Assembly: GCA_002007465.1 (NCBI GenBank)
Contig: LNAC01000030.1
Span: 8,399,180 to 8,463,179 of the forward strand
Direction: 5' to 3'
From: Ailurus styani
Taxonomy: Eukaryota > Chordata > Mammalia > Carnivora > Ailuridae
Length of the DNA stretch: 64,000 nucleotides
Both the position numbers and the translations under genes were made by a program. How positions within the stretch are numbered: position 1 is the first letter of the stretch; each line of letters opens with the position of its first letter. Below are positions 24,622 to 35,269 of the stretch, one piece after another. Below the pieces are notes generated by a model. It searched no databases. It was not told the origin of the DNA and saw only the letters and a list, made by a program, of their open reading frames with translations.

Positions 24622-25030
24622 GTGTATTCGTTTCCTAAGATTATCATAACAAAGTGCCACACACTGGTGGCATAAAATACCAGAAATGTGTTCTCTCCCA
24701 GTTGGAAGACTGGAAGTCCAAGACTGAAGTATCCTCGGAGTTGGTTCCTTCTGGAGACTCTGACAGAAAGTCTCCTCCAAGACTCTCTCTTGGCTTCTGG
24801 TGGCAGCTGGCAATCCTTGGTGTCCCTTGACTTGTAGAACATCACTCTAGTCTCTAGCCTTCTCCCTGGGTCTCTGTCTCTGTGTCTTCTCCTCTATAAG
24901 GACACCGTTGGATTAAAAGCCAGCCGGACTCCAGTGTGACTTAATCTTAACTAATTACATCTGTAGTGATCCCATTTCCAGATAAGGTCACATTCTGAGG
25001 TTCCAGGAAGGACATGAATTTTGGAGCGGA
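24622..25030 (+). mobile_element. MLT1/MaLR-type LTR
   Basis: Starts GTATTCGTTTCCTAAGATTA, then CTTCTGGTGGCAGCTGGCAA, CTATAAGGACACCGTTGGAT, CTTAACTAATTACATCTGTA, GATAAGGTCACATTCTGAGG, TTCCAGGAAGGACATGAATT: the MaLR LTR order in plus orientation. It holds no gene. Confidence 0.8.
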
Positions 25031-25784
25031 GACGATGCCATCTGCAGCACCAGGCAATGCCAAGGGCATAACTGGGAATAGGCTGTAGCTGACATTCCAT
25101 TTCTGAGAGCCTCCTGTGTGGTTCTGCTTCTAACAACCTGCCCCTGAGCCTGGGACTTGGTGCCGACAGGAGCACTTCTTACTCTGTATGAGGGAGGTGA
25201 CCAGATGTATCGCTCATAGTCCTGTGTGCCGGCGCATCGACCGAACCAGAGTCCTTTGCTCCTCTGACAGTTGACTGTAGGGAACTGTGACCATGAGGTC
25301 ACAGGTGTGTGTCTAGGGATAGAGAGAGGGACGACAGAAGCAGGTGACGTGGGGAGGGAGAGTCTGACACACCTCTTCACCTGCTTGGTTCCTCTGGATC
25401 TGCCCAGTCCCGAGTCCAAGTAGTATACCATTTCTATTCTATACGGGTTGCTGCTGTGCCCTCCTACTGTTATGTCCTGGTGGATCTGACAATCCCCAGC
25501 TCATTTTGGAAGCTCAGGTAGTAGACTTGCTTAATGTCCCAGGTGTTCAGTCCTTCTTGGGCTCCAGCAGCAGGCCAAACACTGTTTTTCAAAAGGAGAG
25601 TCACTTTCTGCCACTGACAACCTTGGGTGTCTACACTAGCACATTTCTACTGGGTTTGCCAATGATTCCACCCAATATCTTTCTCCTGCTCTGTGGAATC
25701 TTCTCGGTTGTATGGCTTGAAGAGCAGGGAATTGTAGCTTGGACCTTGGCAAAGTTGTCCCTCTCTTTGTCTCAAAGCTGATAG
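25031..25784 (+). mobile_element. Possible MaLR internal region
   Basis: Lies between a MaLR LTR and an inserted L1. Phrases such as TCTGACAATCCCCAGCTCAT and ACAACCTTGGGTGTCTACAC recall old MaLR internal sequence, but the assignment is from memory. No usable reading frame remains. Confidence 0.4.
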
Positions 25785-26690
25785 CTTTCTCCAACAAATG
25801 TCCATGAGGATATGGGGAAATTGGAAGCCTTGTGCACTGTTGGTGGGGACGTAAAGTGGGGCAGCCGCTCTGGAAAACAGTATGGTGGCTCCTCAAAACA
25901 TTAAAAATAGGACCACCATATAATCCAGCCACTTCTGGGTATGTATCCCAGAGAATGAAGCGCAGGACTTGAAATGATACTTGTATACTCATGTTCACAG
26001 TAGCGTTATTCACAATAGCTAGAACATGGAAGGAGCCCAAGCGTCCATCGACGGATAGATGAATGAACAAAATATGATGTATCCATACAACAGAATAATA
26101 TCCGCCCTTAAAAAAGAAGGAGATCCTGTCATATGCTACAATGTGGATGAACCTTGAGGACATTATGCTAAGTGAAGTCAACCAGTTGCAAAAGCATATG
26201 TACTGTATGATTCCACTTAAATGAGGCACTTAGAATAGCCAAGTTTATAGAGACAGAAAGTAGAGTGGTGATTGCCAATTGGGGGGTTATTGTTTTTTTT
26301 TTTTTTTAGATTTATTTATTTATTTATTTGATGGAGAGAGAGAGATCACAAGTAGGCAGAGAGGCAGGCAGGGAGAGAGGAGGAAGCAGGCTCCCCACTG
26401 AGCAGAGAGCCCGACTCGGAACTCGATCCCAGGACCCTGAGATCGTGACCTGAGCCGAAGGCAGAGGCTTTAACCCACTGAGCCACGCAGGCACCCCGAG
26501 GGGTTATTGTTTAATGGGGTTAGAGTTTCATTTTGACAAGGTAGTGTTCTGGAGAAGAATGGTAGTGATGGTCACACGACAGTGTGAATATATTTAATGC
26601 CACTTAAGATGGTTAATGTAGACCTAAGGTGGTTAAGATGGTCAATTTTATGTTATGTGTATTTAACACAATTAAAAACACCCACTAGCA
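25785..26690 (+). mobile_element. L1 3' end (sense), with nested SINE
   Basis: ACTGTTGGTGGGGACGTAAA, AAACAGTATGGTGGCTCCTC, TTCACAATAGCTAGAACATG, TAAGTGAAGTCAACCAGTTG: the ORF2 end and 3'UTR of an older L1 in plus orientation. A SINE lies at 26,296-26,499. Ends AATTAAAAACA. No intact frame. Confidence 0.85.
26296..26499 (-). mobile_element. CAN SINE nested in L1
   Basis: T tail with TTATTTATTTATTTATTTGA, AGGCAGAGAGGCAGGCAGGG body, AACTCGATCCCAGGACCCTG head. GGGGTTATTGTTT repeats at 26283-26295 and 26500-26512. Confidence 0.96.
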
Positions 26691-26764
26691 TTCTAATCAC
26701 CTAATAAATAGGGCAGAGTAGTATTCTAAGTGTGGTATATGCTGCTTCCAAATTCAAAGAGGCC

Positions 26765-27145
26765 AAAGAGGGTGCCTTTAAACAGTGGGTTCCCTCCAAG
26801 TTCTAGAGGTCAGAGCCTGAAATCAAAGTGTCAACAGGGCTGTGTTTCCTCTGCAGGCTCTGGCGGAGAATCCATTCTCTGCCTTCTCTAGCCCCTGGTG
26901 GCTCCAGACATTCATTGGCCAGTGGCTTCATTACTCCAATCTCTGCTTCTGTGGTCACACTGCTTCCTCTTCTTCTCTGTGTATCTCTTATAAGGACATC
27001 TGGCATTGGATTTAGGACCTGCTCAGATAACCCAAGATGATATCCTCATCTTGAAATCCTTAAAAAAGACCTATTTTTGCAAATAAGGTACTATTTACAG
27101 GTTTTAGGGACTGAATATGGACATATCTTTTGAGAAGCCTTTTTT
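26765..27145 (+). mobile_element. MLT1/MaLR-type LTR
   Basis: CTAGCCCCTGGTGGCTCCAG, ATTACTCCAATCTCTGCTTC, TCTCTTATAAGGACATCTGG, TTGCAAATAAGGTACTATTT: same orientation and order as the LTR at 24,622, about 2.1 kb away, so the two may have flanked one element. Confidence 0.75.
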
Positions 27146-28071
27146 TGCCTACTGCATGGTAGAAGGTGAAAAGTACAACAATATGTGTTTTGTCTCAGAG
27201 GTGACAGCTCCGCCTTAGCTCCTTGGCTCTTTGATATCTTCATGAACATGAGGGACCCCTGAATCTTCGTGGGGTTTTCCTTCTACCCTCTGGCACACAT
27301 GATCTTGCCATTCCCTCTGCTCCCCAGATTCACAGCAGCAGGGGAAGGGGGGACACTGGCCCATAAAGGGGATGTGGGCAACTTTCTAGAAGCTTCCACT
27401 ACAATGTCCTCAAAAATCTTGACATTCCACAGGCATCACCCACATCCACCATGTAGACATTGTGTGAGCATTGGTGGCTAACAGCGCACATCTGCCCCTT
27501 TCTCTGGAGACCAGCTCTCTGCCCAATAGTAGGGATCTTTCCTGGGGATTGGCAAGCCACAGTCTGGCTAGTCGACTCTGGAGTGAGTCCAAAAGGTGGG
27601 CTCTCAGTGGGGAAGGGGCGCCTCAGTGGGCAGTTCATGCTCCAGAGGCGCCTGGGAGACCAGTCCCCAGCCCGTCTCCAGCCCAAAGACCTCACCGATT
27701 AGCTCTCTCCCCTTGCTCTATCCCCCTTCCCTCATTCCACTCCTGAAAGCCCACAGCCCACAGATCCCTACCTCTGGATCTGCCTCTGGGAACCTGAGCT
27801 AAGACAGTCCCTGGTCATGACCTGATGGGGAATGGGGCCTTAACAGAGCCCCCAGGCAGGGCCAGGAAGCTGTGCTGCAGCCCCTGCCTTGTCAAGGGCC
27901 AATGGCTTTGTCTCCTCTCTGTTCCCAGACGTCATGAAGAAAGTCCCAGTTAAATCAGCAGCCTCGTACCCAATTCCAGCCGCTGTGTGGGTCTGCCCGC
28001 CGGAGAGACCCCAGCAGGCCTGGCAGCTGAGATGGGCTGGTCCCGTGCCCCAGGCTTCCTCCAGCTCCTTC
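27146..28071. other. Intergenic, no gene
   Basis: Sequence with no assigned family. Three overlapping open frames near 27,460-27,800 look like chance. Confidence 0.5.
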
Positions 28072-28087
28072 TCCTATTCAATGTCTT

Positions 28088-28287
28088 TTTTTAAAAAAAA
28101 TTTTAAAGAGTTTATTTATTTGACAGAGAGATAGATAGCACAAGTAGGCAGAGCAGCAGGCAGAGGAAGAGGGAGAAGCAGGCTCTCTGCGGACCAGGGA
28201 GCCCAATGCGGGACTCGATCCCAGGACGCTGGGATCATGACCTGAGCCGAAGGCAGCGGCTTAACCGACTGAGCCACCCAGGCGCCC
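28088..28287 (-). mobile_element. CAN SINE with target duplication
   Basis: GAGTTTATTTATTTGACAGA tail side, GGACTCGATCCCAGGACGCT and GACTGAGCCACCCAGGCGCC head. TCCTATTCAATGTCTT (28072-28087) and TCCTATTCTATGTCTT (28288-28303) are a one-mismatch duplication. Confidence 0.96.
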
Positions 28288-28303
28288 TCCTATTCTATGT
28301 CTT

Positions 28304-29375
28304 ACAGCCCTTACTGCTATCTGATATCAGGTGACTAGGGCCTTCAGAGCCGCCTCACAGGCACCCAACACTCCCAGGGGTGCTGAACCGGCACCCACCG
28401 AATGAATAAAAGAGCAGGCCCTTGTTCTTTCACTTGACGTGGACAGAAGGGAAGAATTCGGGTTTTCTGCGGAGATTCTAAAACGAAGGCCATTTCTGGG
28501 GGTCACTGGGGCGGGAGAAATCAGGTCAAGGTAGGCTGTCTTCCAGGTGCTGAAAATCCCCTTGGCCCGGGCCAGCCCCTCACTGGCCGGTCTTCTTGTT
28601 GGGTCTGGCGTAGACCTCAAGGAAACATAACATTTTTAATAAAACCTCAGAGTCAATAAAGCCGAATGGTCTCGGGGCCTCTCTTGCCGGCCCCAGCTGT
28701 TGACTTTAGAAGTCAAGAGTTTGGGGTGTTGCCCAATCCCCGCGTAGTCCAGGGAGATATAAGCGAGGAGGGCCTGGCCCATTTTCTGCGAAAAAAACAC
28801 AAAACAAAACAAAACTCACTGGGCCCTGGAAAGATTCCACCGCCAGCCAGAATCAAAGGTCCATTCAGAGCGACAGAACTCCTCACATTCGCTGCTAATG
28901 AAAACCAAATTTCACGTCCCTCTGAGCATTTCCAGGGGCTGCAACTGGGAGGGGCTGCCATGGAGCTCTTGGCCACCGCTCCTGCCACCAGGAGGGCCCC
29001 ACCGTGTTAAAATCGTTTTATGATAATGTGGGCCTCGTATTTTTCTAATTTCAGGCGTTGGTGATTTAGGACTGAGTTGTTTTCATGGAAAAAGAAATAG
29101 AACTTGTGTGAGGCAGGGCAAGACCGCCACCTCGGCAGATAGCCCCCCTGTGTGCAGATCCAAGGGGAGGGAGCCCTGCAGCCCCCCTCCAGGGAGGCCT
29201 CGTTCATGGGGCGTCCTCTCGAATGGGGAAGGATGGCCTGGGGGCTCACCAGAGTGTGCAGAGACATGGATTTCCGTCTTGTGATTTCCTGCTTCGTGAC
29301 TCTCAGATCACAACCCAGAAAGGCGGACACATCACTCTCAGCAGCAGAGAAAGAGCCATAAAGACTTGCATCCTT
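28304..29375. other. Intergenic, repeat-poor block
   Basis: No gene and no recognised repeat over about 1 kb, unusual among the surrounding SINEs. It includes an A-rich CAAAACAAAACAAAACTCAC patch at about 28,798-28,820. Confidence 0.5.
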
Positions 29376-29391
29376 TCTGCTTCTGCTTTTT

Positions 29392-29595
29392 ATTTTATTT
29401 TTTAAAACTTATTTGAGAGAGAGAGAGAGAGCGAGAGAGCGAGCGAGCACAAGCAGGGGGAGAAGCAGAGGGAGAGAGAAAAGCAGACTCCCAGCTGAGT
29501 AGAGAACCTGATGTGGGACTTGATCCCAGCACCCTTGGGATCAAGACCTGAGCCAGAGGCAGATGCTTAACAGACCGAGCCACCCAGCTGCCCCA
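29392..29595 (-). mobile_element. CAN SINE (older variant)
   Basis: (GA)n-rich body with GCGAGAGAGCGAGCGAGCAC, then GACTTGATCCCAGCACCCTT and GACCGAGCCACCCAGCTGCC. TCTGCTTCTGCTTTTTA (about 29,376) and TCTGCTTCTGGTTTTTA (about 29,596) flank it. Confidence 0.93.
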
Positions 29596-29625
29596 TCTGC
29601 TTCTGGTTTTTAAAAGAAAAGATCA

Positions 29626-29836
29626 GGGCGCCTGGGTGGCTCAGTGGGTTAAAGCCTCTGCTTTCGGCTCAGGTCATGATCTCAGCGTCCTGGGATCGAG
29701 GCCCACATCGGGCTCTCTGCTCAGCAGGGAGCCTGCTTCCTCCTCTCCCTGTCTCTCTGCCTGCCTCTCTGCCTACTTGTAATCTCTCTATCTGTGTCAA
29801 ATAAAAATAAATAAAAAAAAAAATCTAAAAAAAAAA
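29626..29836 (+). mobile_element. CAN SINE with perfect target duplication
   Basis: GGGCGCCTGGGTGGCTCAGT head through the AAATAAAAATAAAT tail. The 15-base repeat TAAAAGAAAAGATCA is at 29611-29625 and 29837-29851. Confidence 0.97.
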
Positions 29837-29885
29837 TAAAAGAAAAGATCAAAAATTAGAAAGCGATTTCTTTTTCCTTTCTTTT

Positions 29886-30069
29886 AAATTTTATTTATTC
29901 ATATGACAGAGAGAGAGATCACAAGTAGGCAGAGAGGCAGGCAGAGGGAGAGGGGGAAGCAGACTCCCCACTGAGCAGAAAGCCTGATGCGGGGCTCGAT
30001 CCCAGGACCCTGAGATCACTACCTGAGCCTAAGGCAGAGGCTTAACCCACTGAGCCACCCAGGCGCCCC
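29886..30069 (-). mobile_element. CAN SINE with perfect 18-base target duplication
   Basis: AAATTTTATTTATTCATATG tail, GGGCTCGATCCCAGGACCCT and CACTGAGCCACCCAGGCGCC head. TTCTTTTTCCTTTCTTTT occurs at 29868-29885 and 30070-30087. Confidence 0.97.
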
Positions 30070-30269
30070 TTCTTTTTCCTTTCTTTTTCCCTTTGACGAT
30101 CAGTCTTTATGCAAGTATGAGCCCTGGGGCATGGACTCAGGTGTGCAGGAAATAGTGCCTTTTCCCTGAAGTCAGTTCGTACTTTGAGTCTCCAATACCT
30201 TCAGCTGATGGGGAGCAAACAACCTTTTCAGGTATTGCTCTGCCCTTATTAGAATTGGGAGGGAATTCT

Positions 30270-30415
30270 GTTCCTGGTCCTCAGTTTCCTCATCTGTAAA
30301 ATGGGGTAGTGATAGTATATACCTCAAGGAGCTGAGTTAAAAATGGCAAAATATTTACAACAGTGCCTGGCAGGCAGTATTAGCTATTGTTGTTGTTATC
30401 ATTATTATTTCAAAG
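30270..30415 (+). mobile_element. MIR element
   Basis: CCTCAGTTTCCTCATCTGTA, AAATGGGGTAGTGATAGTAT, ACAACAGTGCCTGGCAGGCA, TTAGCTATTGTTGTTGTTAT: the MIR 3' half in consensus order. Confidence 0.85.
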
Positions 30416-30513
30416 ATAAATGCCCAGAGAAGGCACCAAGCCTAGCACGGAGTTATCAAGGAGGGTTCCCTGGAAGAGGTGATGCCTCTGCTAACATCAA
30501 AAGTGTTGGTCCA

Positions 30514-30717
30514 GGGCGCCTGGGTGGCTCAGTGGGTTAAAGCCTCTGCTTTCGGCTCAGGTCATGATCTCAGGGTCCTGGGATCGAGGCCCGCATCGGG
30601 CTCTCTGCTCAGCGGGGAGCCTGCTTCCTCCTCTCTCTCTCTGCCTGCCTCTCTGCCTACTTGTGATCTGATCTCTCTCTCTGTGTCAAATAAATAAATA
30701 AAATCTTAAAAAAAAAA
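30514..30717 (+). mobile_element. CAN SINE with perfect target duplication
   Basis: GGGCGCCTGGGTGGCTCAGT head, CAAATAAATAAATAAAATCT tail. AAAAGTGTTGGTCCA flanks at 30499-30513 and 30718-30732. Little divergence from the consensus text, so young. Confidence 0.97.
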
Positions 30718-30779
30718 AAAAGTGTTGGTCCAAACCCAATCTTGAACTCCTCTGCTTGCATATTTATCAAGGTCTAGAA

Positions 30780-31140
30780 GTTTAATATGTGACCTCACTG
30801 ACAAATGTGCTCATTTTGGAGAAATTTGTAAAACACTAAAAAACATAAAGAAGAATATAGAAAATAGCTATTCTTCCAGTGATTTCATTCTAGATTACTT
30901 TTGTTTCTGTCTTTAAAATGCATTAATTCATATACTGTTATACAATATATACCAGGCTAGAAAAATGTTTATCCCTAGAAAAGTGTTTACAGATTTATAC
31001 AAAATAGAGTTCTGGGTGGGGGAAAAACACTGAAAATATTAACAATGGTTATCTTTGGAGGGGTGGGATTGTGGGTGATTTTTCTTATGTTCTTTTTGGT
31101 AATTTGTATTATCTCCTTTTTATACAATACATCACTATGT
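30780..31140 (-). mobile_element. Old L1M-like AT-rich sequence
   Basis: GGAGAAATTTGTAAAACACT with AAGAAGAATATAGAAAATAG and later GGTTATCTTTGGAGGGGTGG resemble antisense old L1 3' text. Tentative. Confidence 0.4.
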
Positions 31141-31155
31141 ATTGTTTAGTATAAT

Positions 31156-31313
31156 CTTTTATTTTATTTATTTATTTTTTTGAGAAAGAATCTGAAACAG
31201 GTTCCACACCTCATGCAGAGCCTGACACAGGGCTCGATCTCAGGAGCCTGAGCTCATGACCTGAGCTGAAACCAAGAGTCAGATGCTTAACGGACTGAAC
31301 CACCCAGGTGCCC
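31156..31313 (-). mobile_element. CAN SINE, diverged
   Basis: GGGCTCGATCTCAGGAGCCT and ACTGAACCACCCAGGTGCCC head with a short body. ATTGTTTAGTATAAT (31141) and ATTATTTAGTGTAAT (31314) form a diverged target duplication. Confidence 0.9.
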
Positions 31314-31613
31314 CATTATTTAGTGTAATTTTAAAATGTGATTTTACAATTTGTAATACATGGAACTTGGGAACGTCAAACTCAGGGTCTTATAACGATT
31401 ACATCTTTAGGCCCAGAGGAGAGTGGGGTGGCTGGACCAGACTCTGAACCCTGAATGCTTTAGTCTGAGAGGCTGTGTGTGGCCTTGGGTGTGGTGGTCA
31501 TGGGGTTGTCATGAGGCAGGACAACCTGTGGGGTGGGCGGTTAGGGAGAGGGCAGGGCTGTTGTTTCTGCCCAACTGGTAATAACAAAAACTCTTATTGT
31601 AAACTATTATTGA

Positions 31614-31833
31614 TGGGCGCCTGGGTAGCTCAGTGGGTTAAAGCCTCTGCCTTCGGCTCAGGTCATGATCTCAGGGTCCTGGGATCGAGGCCCGCATCGG
31701 GCTCCCTACTCGGCGGGGAGCCTGCTTCCTCCTCTCCCTCTCTCTCTGCCTGCCTCACTGCCTACTTGTAATCTCTCTCTCTCTGTGTCAAATAAATAAA
31801 TAAATAAATCTTTAAAAACAAAAACAAAAACAA
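31614..31833 (+). mobile_element. CAN SINE
   Basis: GGGCGCCTGGGTAGCTCAGT head, AAATAAATAAATAAATAAAT tail with a (CAAAAA)n end. AAACTATTATTG (31601) and AAACTATTATCG (31834) flank it. Confidence 0.96.
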
Positions 31834-31984
31834 AAACTATTATCGCACCCTTGTCTCCGGTGGCTCCATCAGATGCTCCAAAACCTGAGAAACCCAGAAA
31901 GACAGAGCTGAGGTTTGGGGCATGGGGTCCTTCCTGTGACGTCAGTGCTGAAAGTGCCATACAAATGTTTTGTTCCTCCTTCCG

Positions 31985-32335
31985 CCATTTTGCACAGGCT
32001 GTGGCCTCCTTTGCCTGGACTATTGCATTAGCCTGTGAACAGGTCTCTTCACCTGCATGCAGCCCACATTCCACGCCACCACGGCGCTATCCCACCCAAC
32101 ACACACCTGTCTGAATGTGCCCCACACCTCAGCTTGGCTCCCCAGTGCCTGCACAACCAAAGCCCCTCCGATCGTCCTCTGGCCCCTGGGACCTGGGCCC
32201 ACCTGTCTCTCTGTCCTGCTGTCATTGTTACTCCACCTTCCCCACCGCCATGCTCCTGTCCTTCAGGCCTGTGCACAGACGGTGCCCTCTGCTTAGAAGG
32301 CCCAGCTGCCACATCTCTGCTGGGTGAATTTCCTG
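31985..32335 (+). mobile_element. L2-like fragment
   Basis: CTTCAGGCCTGTGCACAGAC, GTGCCCTCTGCTTAGAAGGC and CTGGGTGAATTTCCTGATGG resemble the L2 3' portion in sense order. Tentative. Confidence 0.45.
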
Positions 32336-35269
32336 ATGGTTCCATTTTGTCTCATCCCCACCACATATTCCATGGGTTAGCACACCTGTTCTCCTGTCAG
32401 CCCTATGGGCTCCTCAAGAGTGTGGCTGTGACTTATTTGCCTTTTCTTCTTGCTGTCTGGCAGCTGATGGTACGGTGGGGCTTAGGGCTATGTTGGCGAA
32501 AGAGTGAACAACCCTGGCCAAGGCCTTGCAGACATCAGGCTGAAGGAGCAGAGTGGGGTGGTGCGGCCCAGGCAGCTGCCATCCATTAGGACACCAACGA
32601 GGCCACAACTATTCCCAGCAGCCGGCGTGGGCACAAAGGAAGGGTGGCTCCAGAAAACCGGCTCCGGGGCCGCTCCACTCCCCTTCCCCTGAAGCCTTCC
32701 TCCCGGCCGGGCCCAGGGCAGGCTTTCTCTGTGGGTGAATATAAATATATAAAACAGCACGAGTTTAGCTGCAAAACTAAAAATAGGAAGCCTGGAATCC
32801 GGCCCCCCAGGCTCCTCTAGCCGCTGGACCACACAGGTGTGGGTGCGGATGTTGGGGGGTGCGGCCCCTCCCCCTTGCAGTCCCGGGCTCTCACGGGGAG
32901 AAATGGGGGGCACTCCGGGTTTCCGCAAGGAACAGTTCATTCTTTCACTCTGGCTGCCCCCACCCCCATTTGTTTGACAGCTCATTTCATTTACGACCCC
33001 AAAATGAACCGACCCACTGAGGTGCCATTCCCTGCTCACGTGGCCAAGCGGGTGTCTGGTGTGGTGAGCTGCCCCCTGGGCCATGCCGGGGGGGGGGACC
33101 TGGGTGCCTGTGTTCATGAGGTCTGTGTCCAGCCCTGACCCTCCCCAGAATACCCTCTGCTGAGCCCCCGGGAGTCTTCTAAGACCCTCACAATTTTCCC
33201 CTTGGGCACATGTCACTATGTCGGGCCATAAAACCCCTCCAGGGTGTCCCTGTCAGAATACAAGCCAGAGCCATCCCCATGGCCAGAAGCCCTGCAGTTG
33301 CAGGGCTACTCCAAGGGGGGGCGGTGCTGTGTCTGGGGGACACATCCCCTCGCAGGGGGTGCCAAGCACAGCCGCATGCCCAGGAGGCCACCTCTGGGGG
33401 CCCCAAGGCCTACACCGCCGCGCTCAGCCTGCGGCCAGGCCAGCCACACACAGGCTGTGGGGCGGGCGTGGGGTTTGGTGAGACTGTAGACACCACCCAG
33501 CCCAGAGGCTCCCCACCCAGCCCAGACACCACCCAACTCCTGGAGCCTCCACAGTGGAATTCGGGAAGCCGAGGGGCTCCCAGACTCTGGGACAGAGTGA
33601 CCTCCTCATCCTGGACGGGCCGCTTCATGTCCTGAGCTCCTGACGGCGGCTCAGGGGACGTGGGGGCGCCTGGCCAGGGCTCCAGGACTCTGGGCTTGCT
33701 GAACTAGGGGTGTCAACCTTTCCTCCGAGCCGTGTACGCGGCTGTCCCAAAGCAGGCTTTTAGTGATCACGAGACCTGTGATTCCACATGTGCGCTGGGA
33801 CTCGACCGTGTGTGCTCAGGTGCTATTTGACTAGAAAAGGAAAGCTCAGAGAGGGGCAGAGACCACCCACTGCCACACAGCTAAAGGGGGGAAAGCCAAT
33901 TCTTCTTCCAACCAGGACATCTCCCAGGCCCTTCTGAGGACAAACCTCCCAAGATTAGGAAGTCCCTGGAGCACCACCCTGAGGAGACGCGGCACGCTCC
34001 CCATCTGCTGCCACCTGCAGGCTGCCGTGGTTACTGCAGCGCTGCCTCCGCAGCCCTCAAGCTCTGGGACCACCCCCCCCCCCACCAAGTCTCAGGACTT
34101 CTTCCCGCCTGTTTCCCCCTCGGGTGCGCTGGGCGCGCTGGTCTGTGCCTGCTCGGGGAAGGCGATGGAGCTTTGAGTCAGGGGCTCCAGAGGCCACAGC
34201 TCCTCTCCCATCAGCTGTGGCACCAAAGTGTGGCTGGGGGGCAGGGGCCTGAACTGTGGTCCCCTCCTAATGTCCACGACTGCCTACAAAGTGACCCCAG
34301 CTCAAAGCATCTATGGAAGCAGAGCGTTGGCCCGTTCAGGACCAGCCGCGCTCATCCTGGGCAGATGCCACCCAGAGCACCCTCGCAGGGAAATTGTGCG
34401 GCTGTGACTGGGTGCTTGCTGGGAGACAGCCTGCTGCCCCTGGGGCCCAGGGGGTGCTGTGGGGGCAGGCGCCTGGATCAAGGGTTTAGGCCGAGGAAAT
34501 GGAAACTTCTTGTCGGGTGTTGGGTTTCAGGCCGACCAACCTAACGGAAAGGGGCAAAGTCTTGGGATTAGTGTTGAAGTATTCTCATCAGAGAATGAGG
34601 TCTGTTCTGTGAAAAGTCCCCTCCTCAGGTCCCACCTGGACAGGCACGAGGGGCAGGCCTCTTTGCTGGCAGGGACCAAGGCAGGTCCCCACGCAGTCAC
34701 ACGCACAGCACCTGCCGCCGACCACAAACAACTCTGGGGAGATGTGAAGCCAGGTGACATCTCCCTCTTTGCACCTTAACTGTCTCATCTGCAAACTGGG
34801 GGAGCTGACTGAGCTGCCTGCTTTGTAGTTCTGACTGCTGCTAAACTGCCCCTGTTCCAGCGAACAACACAGGCCCCAGAGGGGCTCCCCCCGAGGCTGC
34901 GATCCCTCCACCCGCCTCTGCCCTCTCCGAGCCAGGGGAACAAGACGGGGTACACTGCTCTTCTGGTCTATTTGTGAAAAGTCACAGTCCACATGTGGGG
35001 GGCGGTGACACCTTGAAGACCTGTCTGCCGTTCCTCTGGGGTTTCAGCTACACCACGAGGGGGCCTCTCTGGCCCAGGGCAGTCTCTGTGGGCATTACTG
35101 ATGGAGCTGGACACAGGGAGGCCCAGGCGCTGGAGGTCTCCAAAGCAGTGGGTTTAGTCCGATTCCTGTCCCCAGACCCTGCCCTGTTTGTCCTTGGCCC
35201 CGGTGGGACGTCCGCTTCTCCTTCCACCCCCCCATACACACAGCTCTAGAAGTCTGGCATTGGGATCCT
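32336..35269. other. Intergenic between RUNX3 and its downstream neighbour, no gene
   Basis: About 2.9 kb without a recognised interspersed repeat except faint MIR-like scraps near 33,840-33,900. A sub-block at 32,740-33,060 has a perfect MEF2-type site. No coding evidence. Confidence 0.5.
32777..32786 (+). promoter_or_regulatory. Perfect MEF2-type site CTAAAAATAG
   Basis: CTAAAAATAG fits CTA(A/T)4TAG exactly and runs into AGGAAG, an ETS-type core. It sits in repeat-free DNA about 5 kb downstream of the RUNX3 stop. Motif only, with no evidence of occupancy. Confidence 0.35.

Noticed and set aside
29626..31833. Repeated similar units that could suggest an array or CRISPR-like structure
   Set aside because: The units are complete SINEs of about 200 bp with A tails and separate target duplications, in both orientations; spacers are not uniform.
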